Shown here one piece after another: positions 29,433 through 42,800 of a stretch of DNA of 64,000 bases. The first letter of the stretch is position 1. Every line of letters starts with the position of its first letter. The notes below the pieces were generated by a model that was given only the letters and a program-made list of their open reading frames with translations, was not told where the DNA came from and searched no databases. The translations under genes and the position numbers were made by a program. Origin of the DNA: Vogesella indigofera (GTDB lineage Bacteria; Pseudomonadota; Gammaproteobacteria; Burkholderiales; Chromobacteriaceae); the NCBI RefSeq assembly GCF_028548395.1, contig NZ_JAQQLA010000004.1:806001-870000 (forward strand). The letters are read 5' to 3'.

Positions 29433-31469
29433 ATGCCCCGTCTGCAACTCGCCGGATTGTCTCTGGCCCAAAAGCTCAGCCTGTTGCTGAGCATCGCCCT
29501 TTTCGTGGTTCTCGGCGTCGCCGGGATCGTCATCAGCAGCTGGCTGGGCAACCGCATGGAGCAGCGCTCGGTCGCCGCCATGAGCCAGACCAACCAGCAG
29601 GTGGTGGACACCATTGACGCCTACGCCAGCGTGCTGGAAAACAATGCCCGCAACAGCGCGGCGCAGCTGGCGGCCAGCCTGCCGCAGCCGCTGCGCAGCG
29701 ACAGCAGCGCCCCGGTCAGCGTCAGCGGCATCAGCACCCCGGCGCTGTACGGCGGCGAGCTGCTGCTCAACAGCAACGACGCGCTGGTCGACCGCTTCAG
29801 CACCGCCACCCGCGGCGTGGCAACGCTGTTCGTGCGCGAGGGCGACGACTTCGTGCGCATCGCCTCGTCGCTGAAGAAGGAAGACGGCACCCGCGCCGTC
29901 GCCACCCGCCTCGACCACGACCATCCCGCCTACCCGCTGCTGCGCGGCGGCCAGCCGTATACCGGCACCGCCAACCTGTTCGGCCGCGACTACATGACCC
30001 ACTACCTGCCGCTGAAGGATGGCAACGGCACGGTGGTCGGCGCCATGTTCGCCGGCATCGACTACAGCGACGGGTTGCAGGCGCTGAAACAGAAGATCCT
30101 GTCGCTGAAGATCGGCGACAGCGGCTACGTGTACGTGGTGGACGCCAGACAGCGCCCCGGCGAGCTGCTGATCCACCCGTCGGCCGCCGGCAAGAACCTG
30201 CTGGACAAGACCGACGCCGACGGCAATCCCTTCATCAAGACCATGCTGGCGCAGAAAAACGGGCAGAGCAGCTACCTGTGGCTGGACCCGGGCGCCAGCG
30301 AGCCGCGCCGCAAGCTGGCCACCTTCCTCACCTATGAGCGCTGGGGCTGGCTGGTGGCCACCGGCGCCTACCAGGACGAACTGGTACGCGAGCCGCACGA
30401 GATGCAGCTGAAGATGCTGCTCGGCACGCTGCTGGTGACGCTGCTGCTGGTGGTACTGGTGTACTTTTCCATGCGCTACTGGGTCAGCCGCCCGCTGGCG
30501 CAGCTGGTGGACATCTCGCGCCGCGTCGCCTCCGGTGACCTGACGGTGAGCATCGACAATCAGCGCCGCGACGAGATCGGCGAGGTGCTGGCCGCCAGCA
30601 ACCACATGTGCCAGGCGCTGCGCCAGCTGATCAGCGAGGTGAACCAGAGCGTGGACAGCCTGGCGCACAACGCGCACAACCTGGCGGCGCTGTCCGACGA
30701 CGTCTCCGGCAGCTCGCGCGAGCAGAGCGCGGCGGTGTCGGCGATGGCCGCCTGCGTCGAGGAAATGACGCAGAGCATCCAGCAGGTCAACCAGCACGCA
30801 GGCAGCGCGCGCGAGCTGGCGGTGCAGTCGGACGAGGTGTCGCGCAGCGGCGAGGCCATCGTCAGCCGCACGGTGGACACCATGCGCGAGATCGCGGCGG
30901 CGTCGGGCAGCACCGCCGCCACCGTCACCCAGCTGGGCGAGCGTTCGGAGCAGATCAGCCGCGTGGTGACGGTGATCCGCGACATCGCAGAGCAGACCAA
31001 CCTGCTGGCGCTGAACGCGGCGATCGAGGCGGCGCGCGCCGGCGAGATGGGGCGCGGCTTTGCCGTGGTCGCCGACGAGGTGCGCAAGCTGGCAGAGCGC
31101 ACCACGCAGTCGACGCTGGAAATCAGCGCCACCGTTGGCCGCATCCAGAGCGAGGCGCGCGAGGCGGTGGACAGCATGAGCAGCGGCGTGGTGCAGGTGG
31201 AGGCGGGGGTGAAATCGGCCGGCGAGGCCGGCGCCAGCCTGCAGAGCATCCGCGACGGCGCAAAGCAGGTGGAGCTGGCGGTAGCCGGTATCTCCGACGC
31301 GCTGCGCGAGCAGAGCACCGCCAGCTTCGACATCGCCCACAACGTGGAGCGGGTGGCGCAGCAGGCCGACCAGAACCACCAGAAGGCGCACGACGCCTCG
31401 CTGGCCGCCTGCGAGATGACGGCGATGGCGCAGCAGTTGCGGCAGTCGGTGGCACGCTTCCGCGTGTAG
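29433..31469 (+). CDS. Methyl-accepting chemotaxis protein with double-Cache-like sensor
   Basis: A 678-residue chemoreceptor. A membrane helix (about 14-35) leads to a periplasmic sensor of about 290 residues with Cache blocks ([60 protein letters not shown]), a second helix near 325-345, a HAMP domain and a cytoplasmic signalling hairpin with the tip [20 protein letters not shown]. The product ends at RQSVARFRV with no CheR/CheB docking pentapeptide. Ligand unknown. It is a single gene; the leader (29264-29432) shows no clear sigma-28 site. Confidence 0.92.
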   Translation: MPRLQLAGLSLAQKLSLLLSIALFVVLGVAGIVISSWLGNRMEQRSVAAMSQTNQQVVDTIDAYASVLENNARNSAAQLAASLPQPLRSDSSAPVSVSGISTPALYGGELLLNSNDALVDRFSTATRGVATLFVREGDDFVRIASSLKKEDGTRAVATRLDHDHPAYPLLRGGQPYTGTANLFGRDYMTHYLPLKDGNGTVVGAMFAGIDYSDGLQALKQKILSLKIGDSGYVYVVDARQRPGELLIHPSAAGKNLLDKTDADGNPFIKTMLAQKNGQSSYLWLDPGASEPRRKLATFLTYERWGWLVATGAYQDELVREPHEMQLKMLLGTLLVTLLLVVLVYFSMRYWVSRPLAQLVDISRRVASGDLTVSIDNQRRDEIGEVLAASNHMCQALRQLISEVNQSVDSLAHNAHNLAALSDDVSGSSREQSAAVSAMAACVEEMTQSIQQVNQHAGSARELAVQSDEVSRSGEAIVSRTVDTMREIAAASGSTAATVTQLGERSEQISRVVTVIRDIAEQTNLLALNAAIEAARAGEMGRGFAVVADEVRKLAERTTQSTLEISATVGRIQSEAREAVDSMSSGVVQVEAGVKSAGEAGASLQSIRDGAKQVELAVAGISDALREQSTASFDIAHNVERVAQQADQNHQKAHDASLAACEMTAMAQQLRQSVARFRV

Positions 31470-31499
31470 ACCGCCACGCACAACAGCAAAAAGGCAGCA

Positions 31500-31532
31500 A
31501 AAAAGGCGTTACCGCTGCGGTAACGCCTTTTT
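31500..31532. terminator. Bidirectional terminator between the chemoreceptor and pilR
   Basis: A 16-bp stem, AAAAAGGCGTTACCGC (31500-31515) with 31517-31532, ends in T5 on one strand and A5 on the other. It serves the convergent chemoreceptor and pilSR units. Confidence 0.9.
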
Positions 31533-31542
31533 CATGCGGCCA

Positions 31543-31554
31543 AGGTTGGCCGCA
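31543..31554 (+). repeat. AGGTTGGCCGCA repeat, forward copy
   Basis: Exact copy 18 bases past the pilR stop; preceded by TGCGGCCA, so it is a partial inverted pair. Confidence 0.85.
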
Positions 31555-31572
31555 ACGCTGCGGTACCGGCAC

Positions 31573-32910
31573 TCACTTCATGCCCAGCCGCTCCAGCCGG
31601 TAGCGCAGCGAGCGGAAGCTGACGCCGAGCAGCCGCGCCGCCTGGGTGCGGTTGCCGTCGCTGGCCTGCAGCGCCTTGTCGATGGCGGCGCGCTCGACGC
31701 GGTCGAGGTAGTCCTGCAGCGTCTCGCCACCGTCCTGCGGCTGCGCGCCGGGCGCGGCCGCCTCTGCGCCGCTGGCGCCCAGTTGCAGGTCGCCGGCGCA
31801 AATGCAGCCGTCGCTGGCCAGCGCCACCGCCCGCTCCAGGATATTCTCCAGCTCGCGGAAGTTGCCGGGGTAGTGGTAGGCCAGCAGCGCCTGCAACGCG
31901 GCCTCGTCCAGCTGCGGCTGTTCGCTGCCGGCGCTGAAGCGCTGCAGCAGGCGGGCGACGAACTGCGGCAGGTCGTCGCGCAGCTCGCGCAGCGGCGGCA
32001 TCGCCAGCCCGATCACGTTGAGGCGGTAGTACAGGTCCTGACGGAAGCGGCCCTGCTCCACCAGCTGCACCAGGTCGCGGTGGGTGGCGCTGACCAGGCG
32101 CACGTCGACCGCCTCCTCCTGCGCCGCGCCCAGCCGGCGCACCTTCTTTTCCTGGATCGCGCGCAGCAGCTTGACCTGCATCGCCAGCGGCAGGTCGGCG
32201 ACCTCGTCCAGGAACAGCGTGCCGCCGTGGGCGAGCTGGAAGAAGCCGTCGCGGTCGGCGTCGGCGCCGGTGAAGGCGCCCTTGCGGTAGCCGAAGAACT
32301 CGCTCTCCATCAGCGTCTCCGGAATCGCGCCGCAGTTCACCGCGACGAAAGCCTGGCTTGCGCGCGCGCTCTGCTCGTGGATTTGCCGCGCCGCCTGTTC
32401 CTTGCCGGTGCCGGACTCGCCGCTGATGTGCACCGCCGCCTGCGTGCGCGCCAGCTTGTCTATCATCGCGCGCACGTCGCGGATCGCCGCCGCGCCGCCC
32501 AGGAGGCGCGACTCGCCGCCGGCGACCGGTGCCGGCTCGCGCACCTGCAGCGCCGACTTCACCAGCGCGCGCAGCGCGGCCAGGCTCAGCGGCTTGGCCA
32601 GGTAGTCGAAGGCGCCGGCCTTCATCGCCGCCACCGCGTTCTCGGTGCTGCCGTAGGCGGTGATCACCGCCACCGGGATGTCCAGCTGCTGTTGCTGGAT
32701 GTACTGCACCACCTGCAGCCCTTCGCCGTCCGGCAGCCGCATGTCGGTGAGCACCAGGTCGCAGCGCTCGCGCGCCAGCAGGCGGCAGGCGTCGGCAACG
32801 TTGGCCGCGGCCAGCACCTGCAGCCCCATCTTGAGCAGGGTCAGCTGCAGCAGCTCGCGCAGGTCCGGCTCGTCGTCAACGATCAGTACGCAGGAGGAGG
32901 TCGGGGTCAT
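31573..32910 (-). CDS. pilR: Sigma-54 response regulator PilR
   Basis: A 445-residue NtrC-type activator. The receiver ([20 protein letters not shown], Asp56 in [26 protein letters not shown]) precedes an AAA+ domain with Walker [12 protein letters not shown], the sigma-54 contact loop GAFTGA, and Walker [13 protein letters not shown]. The Fis-like helix-turn-helix is at the end ([20 protein letters not shown]). Similarity to PilR and the PilS partner upstream indicate control of pilin transcription. Its start overlaps pilS by 35 bases. Confidence 0.88.
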   Translation of the reverse strand: MTPTSSCVLIVDDEPDLRELLQLTLLKMGLQVLAAANVADACRLLARERCDLVLTDMRLPDGEGLQVVQYIQQQQLDIPVAVITAYGSTENAVAAMKAGAFDYLAKPLSLAALRALVKSALQVREPAPVAGGESRLLGGAAAIRDVRAMIDKLARTQAAVHISGESGTGKEQAARQIHEQSARASQAFVAVNCGAIPETLMESEFFGYRKGAFTGADADRDGFFQLAHGGTLFLDEVADLPLAMQVKLLRAIQEKKVRRLGAAQEEAVDVRLVSATHRDLVQLVEQGRFRQDLYYRLNVIGLAMPPLRELRDDLPQFVARLLQRFSAGSEQPQLDEAALQALLAYHYPGNFRELENILERAVALASDGCICAGDLQLGASGAEAAAPGAQPQDGGETLQDYLDRVERAAIDKALQASDGNRTQAARLLGVSFRSLRYRLERLGMK

Positions 32911-34429
32911 GGCTTTCCGGAAAGGTCAGTTGAAAACAGCCGCCGGGCGGCTGGTAGGACAGCTGCGCGCCGTTGGCCTGCGCCAGCTCGCGCGCGATGT
33001 ACAGGCCGAGGCCGGTGCCGCTGCTTTCGGTGGTGAAGAAGGGTTCGAACAGGCGGCCCTGCGCGGTGGCATCCAGCCCGGGGCCGTCGTCCAGCACCGT
33101 CAGCCGCTGCGCGGTGGCCACCAGCTGCACCGCGCCCGGCTGTGCGCTGCCGTGGCGGCAGGCATTGGCCAGCAGGTTGGTGAGGATGCGCTGCAGGTGG
33201 CTGCGGTCGAAGCGCACCGCCACCGTCGCCTCCACCTGCCAGCCGAGGCGGCCGTGGTATTCCGGGTGCGCCAGCAGGAAGCTGGCGATCAGTTCGTCGA
33301 CAAACGGGCGCAGCAGGAACACCTCGCCGTGCACGCGGTCGCGGCGGTTAAGCTGCAGCACCTCGGCCACCAGCCGCTCGATGCGCGCGCAGTTGTCGCG
33401 CACCATGCTGCTCAGCCGCTGCGTGACCGGTGCCACCGCCTCCTCGCCGAGCAGCTCGGCGGCGTGGCTGATCGCCGCCAGCGGGTTGCGGATCTCGTGC
33501 GCGATATTGGCGGTCAGCCGTCCCAGCGCCGCCAGCTTCAGCTGCTGCGCCTCTGCGGCCAGCTGTTCCGCCGGCTGCAGGAACACCACCAGCAGCAGGC
33601 TGTCGTCTTCCGCCAGCGGCACCATGCGCCCGATCAGCTGCTGGCCGCGCAGCACCAGGTCGATCTCCTGTTCCTGCAGCGGCATGCCCTGCAGGTGCCA
33701 GCGCCGGATCAGCGGCTGCAGCACCGGCTGCAGCCGGTCGCGCTGCAGTTCGCCGAGCAGGCGGCTGGCGGTGGCGTTGAACTGGCGCAGCACACCCTGT
33801 GCGTCCAGCACCAGCACCGCCTCGCGCAGCGCCTGCAGCGCCAGCGCGTTGACGCGGTTGAGGCTGGCCAGCTGGCTGCCGCGCAGCGCCGCCAGCAGCT
33901 CCGACTGCCGCGCCTTGCGCGACAGCAGCCAGGTGGTGGCGCTGGTGACGAAGCCGGCGATCGCCAGCAGCGCCGCCTGCAGCAGCTGGTTGCTGTCCAG
34001 CCCGTCGTGCCAGGCGTTCAGCGCCACGCTGGCAAACAGGCTGAAGGTGGCCAGCGCGGCGTAGAACAGCGCCAGCCGGCCGCTGACCAGCATGCCGGCT
34101 ACCGCCAGGAAGGGCAGCAGCAGCATGCCGAAGCCGCTTTTCACGCCGCCGTAGAGATGGGTGAAACTGCTGATCAGCACGATGTCGGCGGCCAACGTCG
34201 CCGTCAGCAGCCACGACAGCGGCAGCGCCAGACGGCCGACCACCGCGCCGGCCACCACCAGCGCGCCGTAGGCCAGCGCCCACAGCCACAGCGCGCCGTG
34301 ATCCAGCACCTGCGCCGGCAGCACCCACTGCGTCATCAGCAGCAGCACGACCACCAGCGCGATGCGGAACAGGTTGAAAAAGCGCAGCGCCTTGCGGGTC
34401 GACAACAGCGCGGCGGGCGGCGGCGTCAT
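32876..34429 (-). CDS. pilS: Sensor kinase PilS
   Basis: A 517-residue kinase with six N-terminal membrane helices (residues about 18-165; includes GGVKSGFGMLLLPFLAVAGM, a block typical of PilS), a PAS-like domain (LREAVLVLDAQGVLRQFNAT), the phospho-acceptor helix NIAHEIRNPLAAISHAAELL, N box NLLANACRHG and G boxes LDDGPGLD and SGTGLGLYIAREL. In Pseudomonas PilS senses pilin subunits in the membrane and acts on PilR. ATG 34429 lies five bases past the parC stop; an upstream extension overlaps parC and is rejected. Confidence 0.88.
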   Translation of the reverse strand: MTPPPAALLSTRKALRFFNLFRIALVVVLLLMTQWVLPAQVLDHGALWLWALAYGALVVAGAVVGRLALPLSWLLTATLAADIVLISSFTHLYGGVKSGFGMLLLPFLAVAGMLVSGRLALFYAALATFSLFASVALNAWHDGLDSNQLLQAALLAIAGFVTSATTWLLSRKARQSELLAALRGSQLASLNRVNALALQALREAVLVLDAQGVLRQFNATASRLLGELQRDRLQPVLQPLIRRWHLQGMPLQEQEIDLVLRGQQLIGRMVPLAEDDSLLLVVFLQPAEQLAAEAQQLKLAALGRLTANIAHEIRNPLAAISHAAELLGEEAVAPVTQRLSSMVRDNCARIERLVAEVLQLNRRDRVHGEVFLLRPFVDELIASFLLAHPEYHGRLGWQVEATVAVRFDRSHLQRILTNLLANACRHGSAQPGAVQLVATAQRLTVLDDGPGLDATAQGRLFEPFFTTESSGTGLGLYIARELAQANGAQLSYQPPGGCFQLTFPESHDPDLLLRTDR

Positions 34430-34434
34430 CGCGT

Positions 34435-36789
<2,355 letters not shown>

Positions 36790-36866
36790 AAGGGTCCGTA
36801 CGGCGTGCAGTCAGCACATCGTGCTATGGTGTGGGTCACAAAACTGGCAATGGGGCAAATTGTACT

Positions 36867-37337
36867 ATGGCAAGTCAAGTGAAGTGGCACTGCCACGGTT
36901 TTGGCGATTTCAGCGTGCAGCAGCTGTACGAGGTACTGCAGCTGCGCGATCAGGTCTTCGTGGTGGAGCAGCAGTCGATCTACGGCGACCTGGACGGTCT
37001 CGACCAGCGCTGCTGGCATCTCAGCGGCCGCGACGGCAGCGAGCAGCTGGTGGCCTACGCCCGGCTGCTGGCGCCGGGCGTCAAGTATCCGGACGCGGTG
37101 GCCATCGGCCGGGTGGTGATCGCGCCCTATCGCCGTGGCGGCGGGCTGGGGCGGCAGCTGGTGCAGCAGGCGATCCACCACTGCGAACAGCTGTATCCGG
37201 GGCGCGCCATCATGCTGTCGGCGCAGGCCTCGCTGCAGCGCTTCTACGAGGGCCTCGGCTTCGTGGTGCTGTCCGAGCCCTACGACGACGGCGGTATCCT
37301 GCACCTGGACATGCGCCGCCACAACGCCTGCGCCTGA
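36867..37337 (+). CDS. ElaA-like GNAT acetyltransferase
   Basis: A 156-residue GNAT protein of the ElaA type: LYEVLQLRDQVFVVEQQSIY, GDLDGLDQRCWHLSG, the acetyl-CoA loop VVIAPYRRGGGLGRQLV and the end RFYEGLGFVVLSEPYDDGGI with HLDMRR. The substrate is unknown. ATG 36867 begins MASQVKWHCHGFGDFS; an in-frame upstream extension to 36831 is less likely. It diverges from parC with 77 bases between starts. Confidence 0.87.
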   Translation: MASQVKWHCHGFGDFSVQQLYEVLQLRDQVFVVEQQSIYGDLDGLDQRCWHLSGRDGSEQLVAYARLLAPGVKYPDAVAIGRVVIAPYRRGGGLGRQLVQQAIHHCEQLYPGRAIMLSAQASLQRFYEGLGFVVLSEPYDDGGILHLDMRRHNACA

Positions 37338-37353
37338 CGCGGCCGCCGGCGCA

Positions 37354-37365
37354 AGGTTGGCCGCA
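37354..37365 (+). repeat. AGGTTGGCCGCA repeat, forward copy
   Basis: Lies in the 33-base gap between convergent genes (ElaA-like and BPSS1780-like), full 14-base form. Confidence 0.85.
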
Positions 37366-37370
37366 ACCGC

Positions 37371-38099
37371 CTAGCGGTGGCGCGGCATGCCGTCGCCGCA
37401 GACATCGTGCCAGGCCATGAACACGGTGACGAACATCACCGGCAGCCACAGCAGCAGGCCGAGGCCGAACGGCAGTAGCGCCAGCCCGAACAACACCGCC
37501 AGGATCAGGCCGCAGTACAGCATCGCGCCCCAGTTCGCCATGCCGGCGCGCGCGCTGTAGCGCATCGCCGGCAGCGGTTCGCCGTCGCGCAGCACGATTT
37601 CCGCCGGCGCGAACCAGTAGCTCAGCGACGCGACGAACAGGCTGCCGCCCAGCAGCAGCGTCATCAGCAGCATCAGCACCGGCGAGCGCTCGAACGCCTG
37701 CCCGGTCTGCAGCGTGTCGCCGAACAGCAGCAACAGCAGCACCGCCATCATCATCAGCAACAGCACCAGCAGGCCGAAGTAGGCGATACCCAGCATCACC
37801 AGCCGCTGCCAGTGCGGCTTCAGCATCAGGAACAGGTCCAGCGGGCGCAGCTGCTCGCCGCGCATCGCCTTGGCCGCCGCCAGCACGAAGCCGCCGGCGA
37901 ACACCGGCACCAGCACCATGCTCAGGAACTGGCCGACCACCGGCAGCGCCGCCACGGTGAGCTGGATCATGCCGTACATCGCGGCAAACAGCAGCCAGGT
38001 CAGCGGCTGTTCGCGCACCAGGAAAAACGCATGCTGGACCCAGGTGGCACCCTGGCGAAACGGCACCTTGTGCGGCACCGGAATGGATACGGACTCCAC
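37371..38099 (-). CDS. BPSS1780 family membrane protein
   Basis: A 242-residue membrane protein resembling the BPSS1780/DUF2189-like families: a cytoplasmic lead KVPFRQGATWVQHAFFLVRE, about six helices (LLFAAMYGMIQLTVAALPVV, AYFGLLVLLLMMMAVLLLLL and others) and a loop FAPAEIVLRDGEPLPAMRYS. Function unknown. No ATG is available in frame; a GTG at 38099 (MESVSIPVPHK) nine bases past GGGGAG is the best start, and the open frame to 38294 is not supported. The product ends HDVCGDGMPRHR. Confidence 0.75.
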   Translation of the reverse strand: MESVSIPVPHKVPFRQGATWVQHAFFLVREQPLTWLLFAAMYGMIQLTVAALPVVGQFLSMVLVPVFAGGFVLAAAKAMRGEQLRPLDLFLMLKPHWQRLVMLGIAYFGLLVLLLMMMAVLLLLLFGDTLQTGQAFERSPVLMLLMTLLLGGSLFVASLSYWFAPAEIVLRDGEPLPAMRYSARAGMANWGAMLYCGLILAVLFGLALLPFGLGLLLWLPVMFVTVFMAWHDVCGDGMPRHR

Positions 38100-38375
38100 G
38101 GCTGACAACTCCCCTGTTGTTGATGTGATGGCCCCCCGCCTGTGCACAGTGGCGGCATAAGCCCCGACAAATGACTCACCATTGGCATGGTTATACCTGC
38201 TGGCACCACCTTCCTGCCGAAAATCACGTCCTTTGCCGTATCGCAGCCTGCGGCCAAGGTTGCCTGAAAAGCCCGAATTCAGCGATAATTCCATGATTTC
38301 GCAACGGTTACCCCGTCGGCAAAAGCGATGGCGTCACTGTTGTTCCGGTTCCCTACAAATTGAGGTTCTTCCCGA

Positions 38376-40367
38376 ATGGTCTCCCGAACCGAGCTTGCCA
38401 ATGCCGTGCGCTTCCTGTCGATGGACGCCGTGGAAAAGGCCAAATCCGGTCACCCCGGCGCCCCGATGGGCATGGCGGATATCGCCGAAGTACTGTGGCG
38501 CGATCACCTGAAGCATAGCCCTGTCAATCCAGACTGGTCCAACCGCGACCGCTTCGTGCTCTCCAACGGGCACGGCTCCATGCTCCTCTACAGCCTGCTG
38601 CATCTCTCGGGCTACGACCTTTCGATCGACGATCTCAAGAATTTCCGCCAGCTGCACAGCAAGACCCCGGGTCACCCGGAGTACGGCTACGCACCGGGCG
38701 TGGAAACCACCACCGGCCCGCTGGGCCAGGGCATCACCAATGCAGTAGGCATGGCGCTGGCCGAGAAGATCCTCGCCGCCGAATTCAACCGCGACGGCTT
38801 CCCGATTGTCGACCATCACACCTACAGCTTCCTCGGTGACGGCTGCATGATGGAAGGCATCAGCCACGAAGCCTGCGCGCTGGCCGGCACCTGGGGCCTG
38901 GGCAAGCTGATCGCGTTCTACGACGACAACGGCATCTCCATCGACGGCGACGTCGAAGGCTGGTTCACCGACGACACCCCGGCGCGTTTCGAAGCCTACG
39001 GCTGGCAGGTGATCCGCCACGTTGACGGTCACGACGCCGAAGAGCTGCAGATCGCCATCGCCACCGCGAAGAAGGAAACCGCGCGGCCAACGCTGATCTG
39101 CTGCAAGACCGTGATCGGCAAGGGTGCGCCGAACAAGCAGGGCGGCCACGACGTGCACGGCGCCCCGCTGGGCAGTGCCGAAATCGCCGCCGCGCGCGCC
39201 AACCTGAAGTGGGCGTACGAGCCGTTCGTGATCCCGCAGGACATCTACGACGCGTGGAACTACCGCGCCAAGGGTAGCGAGCTGGAAGCCGGCTGGAACC
39301 AGCTGTTCGCCGACTACGCCGCCGCGCATCCGGAACTGGCCGCCGAGTACACCCGCCGCATGGCCGGTGAGCTGCCGGCCGGCTGGGACGCGCACGTCGC
39401 CGCCAAGATCGCCGCCGCCAACGACAAGGGCGAGACCATCGCCACCCGCAAGGCGTCGCAGAACGCCATCGCCGCGCTGGCCGAAGTACTGCCGGAACTG
39501 ATCGGCGGCTCCGCCGACCTGACGCCGTCCAACCTCACCAACTGGCCGGGTTCGGTCGCGGTGACCCCGGAAGCCGGCGGCAACTACATCCACTACGGCG
39601 TGCGCGAATTCGGCATGGCCGCGATCATGAACGGTCTGGCCCTGCACGGCGGCGTGAAGCCGTTCGGCGCCACCTTCCTGATGTTCAGCGAATACGCACG
39701 CAACGCGCTGCGCATGGCGGCGCTGATGAAGATCAACCCGGTGTTCGTGTTCACCCACGATTCCATCGGTCTCGGCGAAGACGGTCCGACCCACCAGCCG
39801 GTGGAACAGATCGCCACCCTACGCCTGATCCCGAACATGGCGGTATGGCGTCCGTGCGACACCGTGGAATCCATGGTGGCGTGGGCCGACGCGCTGGCCG
39901 CCAAGGACCACCCGTCGTGCCTGATCTTCAGCCGCCAGAACCTGCCGTTCGTCAGCCGTGATGCGACACAGATCGCCGGCGTGAAGAAGGGCGGCTACGT
40001 GCTGCGCGATGCGGCCGATGCCAAGGCGGTGCTGATCGCCACCGGTTCGGAAGTGGAACTGGCACTGAAGGCACAGGAAGCGCTGGCCGCCGACGGCATC
40101 GCCGTGCGCGTGGTGTCGATGCCGTGCACCAACGCCTTCGACAAGCAGGACAAGGCCTACCAGGCCAGCGTACTGCCGGCCGGCGTGCCGCGCATCGCCA
40201 TCGAAGCCGGCGTCACCGACGGCTGGCGCAAGTATGTCGGCCTGGAAGGCGAAGTGATCGGTATCGACCACTTCGGCGAATCGGCGCCGGCTGGCGTGCT
40301 GTTCAAGGAATTCGGTTTTACCGTGGAAAATGTCGTCGCCAAGACCAAGAACGTCATCCGCGCATAA
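38376..40367 (+). CDS. tkt: Transketolase
   Basis: A 663-residue thiamine-diphosphate enzyme moving two-carbon units between sugars in the pentose phosphate pathway. TPP-binding blocks are visible: [37 protein letters not shown] and [19 protein letters not shown], with the catalytic-histidine and phosphate-binding region [16 protein letters not shown] near 470. Length and order match E. coli TktA. It starts a rightward central-carbon cluster; 61 bases and a stem-loop separate it from gap. Confidence 0.96.
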   Translation: MVSRTELANAVRFLSMDAVEKAKSGHPGAPMGMADIAEVLWRDHLKHSPVNPDWSNRDRFVLSNGHGSMLLYSLLHLSGYDLSIDDLKNFRQLHSKTPGHPEYGYAPGVETTTGPLGQGITNAVGMALAEKILAAEFNRDGFPIVDHHTYSFLGDGCMMEGISHEACALAGTWGLGKLIAFYDDNGISIDGDVEGWFTDDTPARFEAYGWQVIRHVDGHDAEELQIAIATAKKETARPTLICCKTVIGKGAPNKQGGHDVHGAPLGSAEIAAARANLKWAYEPFVIPQDIYDAWNYRAKGSELEAGWNQLFADYAAAHPELAAEYTRRMAGELPAGWDAHVAAKIAAANDKGETIATRKASQNAIAALAEVLPELIGGSADLTPSNLTNWPGSVAVTPEAGGNYIHYGVREFGMAAIMNGLALHGGVKPFGATFLMFSEYARNALRMAALMKINPVFVFTHDSIGLGEDGPTHQPVEQIATLRLIPNMAVWRPCDTVESMVAWADALAAKDHPSCLIFSRQNLPFVSRDATQIAGVKKGGYVLRDAADAKAVLIATGSEVELALKAQEALAADGIAVRVVSMPCTNAFDKQDKAYQASVLPAGVPRIAIEAGVTDGWRKYVGLEGEVIGIDHFGESAPAGVLFKEFGFTVENVVAKTKNVIRA

Positions 40368-40374
40368 CACACCA

Positions 40375-40400
40375 GGCCGTCCCCGCTAAGAGGGACGGCC
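40375..40400 (+). terminator. Stem-loop between tkt and gap
   Basis: GGCCGTCCC (40375-40383) pairs with GGGACGGCC (40392-40400). Only a weak T tract (GTTTCACATTTTC) follows, so it may attenuate rather than stop transcription, or protect the tkt 3' end. Confidence 0.6.
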
Positions 40401-40428
40401 GTTTCACATTTTCTTGGGAGAGAAAATT

Positions 40429-41442
40429 ATGACCATCCGCATCGCGATCAACGGCTACGGCCGTATCGGCCGCCAGGCGCTGCGTTCGATCTACGAATAC
40501 AACCTGCGCAACGACTTCGAAATCGTGGCCGTCAACGCCTCCGGCGATCTGGCCACCAACGCGCACCTGACCAAGTTCGACACCGTGCACGGCCGCTTTG
40601 CCGCCGAAGTCAGCCACGACGACAACACCCTGATCGTCAACGGCGACCGCATCCCGTTCTTCTCCACCCGCAACCCGGCCGAACTGCCGTGGGACAAGCT
40701 GCAGGTGGACCTGGTACTGGAGTGCACCGGTGCCTTCACCAGCAAGGAAAAGTGCCAGGCGCACATCAACGCCGGCGCCAAGAAGGTGCTGATCTCGGCC
40801 CCGGGCGGCGACGACGTTGACGCCACCATCGTCTACGGCGTCAACCACGACGTGCTGACCGCCGATATGACCGTGGTGTCCAACGCGTCCTGCACCACCA
40901 ACTGTCTGGCCCCGGTGGCCAAGGCGCTGAACGACGCCATCGGCATCAAGAAGGGCCTGATGACCACCATTCACGCCTTCACCAACGACCAGGTGCTGAC
41001 CGACGTGCGTCACAAGGACCTGCGCCGCGCCCGTTCCGCCACCGACAACCTGATCCCGACCAAGACCGGCGCCGCCAAGGCCGTCGGCCTGGTGCTGCCG
41101 GAACTGAAAGGCCGCCTGGACGGTTTCTCGGTGCGCGTGCCGACCATCAACGTGTCGCTGGTTGACCTCACCTTCACCGCTTCCCGCGACACCACCAAGG
41201 ACGAGATCAACGAGATCGTCAAGGCCGCGTCCGAAGGCAGCATGAAGGGCACCCTGGGTTACAACACCCTGCCGCTGGTTTCCAGCGACTTTAACCACAG
41301 CACCGAAGGCTCCATCTTCGACGCCACGCTGACCAAGGTCACCGGCGGCAACATGGTGAAAGTGCTGGCCTGGTACGACAACGAGTGGGGCTTCTGTCAG
41401 CAGATGCTGAAGACCGCGCGCGCGATGTTTGCAGCAAAATAA
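40429..41442 (+). CDS. gap: Glyceraldehyde-3-phosphate dehydrogenase, type I
   Basis: A 337-residue glycolytic enzyme. The NAD fold starts [19 protein letters not shown], the catalytic cysteine is in [17 protein letters not shown] (near 154) and the C terminus [13 protein letters not shown] is canonical. GGGAG at 40416-40420 sets ATG 40429. Codon use is highly biased to C-ending codons, as expected for a strongly expressed gene. It is followed by a dispersed repeat and a REP-like element before pgk. Confidence 0.97.
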   Translation: MTIRIAINGYGRIGRQALRSIYEYNLRNDFEIVAVNASGDLATNAHLTKFDTVHGRFAAEVSHDDNTLIVNGDRIPFFSTRNPAELPWDKLQVDLVLECTGAFTSKEKCQAHINAGAKKVLISAPGGDDVDATIVYGVNHDVLTADMTVVSNASCTTNCLAPVAKALNDAIGIKKGLMTTIHAFTNDQVLTDVRHKDLRRARSATDNLIPTKTGAAKAVGLVLPELKGRLDGFSVRVPTINVSLVDLTFTASRDTTKDEINEIVKAASEGSMKGTLGYNTLPLVSSDFNHSTEGSIFDATLTKVTGGNMVKVLAWYDNEWGFCQQMLKTARAMFAAK

Positions 41443-41467
41443 AGCCAGACCATGCCGGCCGGCCGCA

Positions 41468-41479
41468 AGGTTGGCCGCA
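41468..41479 (+). repeat. AGGTTGGCCGCA repeat, forward copy
   Basis: Exact copy 25 bases past the gap stop, immediately before the REP-like element. Confidence 0.85.
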
Positions 41480-41484
41480 TGCCT

Positions 41485-41601
41485 GGTAGGGTGGGCCGGA
41501 CACGTCCGGCCCACACCGTTGTTTGAACGGCAATGCGACGATCTGCCTGCGGGCAGATCGTCGCATTCCGGGCGATGGTGGGCCGAACCGCCCACCCTAC
41601 C
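41485..41601. repeat. REP-like palindromic element between gap and pgk
   Basis: Outer arms GGTAGGGTGGGC (41485-41496) and GCCCACCCTACC (41590-41601) enclose two perfect hairpins: GTGGGCCGGAC with GTCCGGCCCAC (41491-41514) and a 16-bp stem AATGCGACGATCTGCC (41532-41547) with 41552-41567. It ends only 17 bases before the pgk start. No transposase is present. It may be a small mobile palindrome and may also alter gap/pgk transcript levels. Confidence 0.75.
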
Positions 41602-41618
41602 TAGCTGAGGAGATGAAA

Positions 41619-42791
41619 TTGCAATTCAAGAAACTGACCGACCTGGCGCTGGCCGGCAAGCGCGTACTGATCCGCGTCGACATGAACGTGCCGCTCAAGA
41701 ACGGCGTCATCGGTGACGACACCCGCATCCGCGCCAGCCTGCCGTCGATCGAGCACTGCCTGAAGGCCGGTGCCAGCGTGATCCTGATGACCCACCTCGG
41801 CCGTCCGACCGAAGGCGAGCCGCAACCGGAAGACAGCCTGGCCCCGGTGGCCGCGCGCCTGTCCGAGCTGCTGGGTCAGGCCGTGACCGTGGCCGCCGAC
41901 TGGCAAGCCGGCGTGACGCTGGCCGCCGGCGAGGTGGTGATGCTGGAAAACGTGCGCCTGAACAAGGGCGAGAAAAAGAACAACGAAGCGCTGGGCCGTG
42001 CCTACGCCGGCCTGTGCGACATCTTCGTCAACGATGCCTTCGGCACCGCGCACCGCGCCGAAGCGTCCACTCACGCCGTGGCCCAGTTCGCGCCGGTCGC
42101 CTGCGCCGGCATCCTGCTGGCAGCCGAGCTGGACGCGCTGGGCAAGGCGCTGCTGGCACCGGCGCGCCCGCTGGTGGCCATCGTCGCCGGTTCCAAGGTG
42201 TCGACCAAGCTCACCATCCTCGAGGCGCTGGCCGACAAGGTTGACCAGCTGATCGTCGGTGGCGGCATCGCCAACACCTTCCTGCTGGCCGAAGGCCGTG
42301 CCATCGGCAAGTCGCTGGCCGAAGCCGATCTGGTCGATGACGCCCGCCGCGTGATCGCCAAGATCCGCGCCCGCGGCGGCGATGTGCCGCTGCCGACTGA
42401 CGTGGTGTGCGCCAGCGAGTTCTCCGAAAGCGCCACCGCCACGCTGAAGAACGTGGCCGAGGTGGGCGCCGACGACATGATCCTCGACATCGGCCCGGAC
42501 TCGGCCAAGGTGCTGGCCGACATCGTCGCCAAGGCCGGCACCGTGGTGTGGAACGGCCCGGTCGGCGTGTTCGAGATCGAGCAGTTCAGCCACGGCACCC
42601 AGGCGCTGGGCGAGGCCATCGCCAAGTCGGCGGCGTTCTCCATCGCCGGCGGTGGCGACACCCTGGCGGCGATCGCCAAGTACGGCCTGACCGAGCAGAT
42701 CAGCTACATCTCCACCGGCGGCGGCGCCTTCCTCGAGTTCCTCGAAGGCAAGGAACTGCCGGCGGTGGCAATGCTGGCCGCACGCGCCTGA
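41619..42791 (+). CDS. pgk: Phosphoglycerate kinase
   Basis: A 390-residue enzyme making ATP from 1,3-bisphosphoglycerate. It shows [60 protein letters not shown] and the C-terminal [13 protein letters not shown] with [13 protein letters not shown]. The start is TTG at 41619: GGAG lies six bases upstream, and this gives [10 protein letters not shown], which aligns end to end with Neisseria Pgk (MAFLKLTEQ). An ATG two codons earlier (41613) touches the AGGAG and is badly spaced. The REP-like element lies directly upstream. Confidence 0.95.
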   Translation: MQFKKLTDLALAGKRVLIRVDMNVPLKNGVIGDDTRIRASLPSIEHCLKAGASVILMTHLGRPTEGEPQPEDSLAPVAARLSELLGQAVTVAADWQAGVTLAAGEVVMLENVRLNKGEKKNNEALGRAYAGLCDIFVNDAFGTAHRAEASTHAVAQFAPVACAGILLAAELDALGKALLAPARPLVAIVAGSKVSTKLTILEALADKVDQLIVGGGIANTFLLAEGRAIGKSLAEADLVDDARRVIAKIRARGGDVPLPTDVVCASEFSESATATLKNVAEVGADDMILDIGPDSAKVLADIVAKAGTVVWNGPVGVFEIEQFSHGTQALGEAIAKSAAFSIAGGGDTLAAIAKYGLTEQISYISTGGGAFLEFLEGKELPAVAMLAARA

Positions 42792-42800
42792 AAACCGGCT

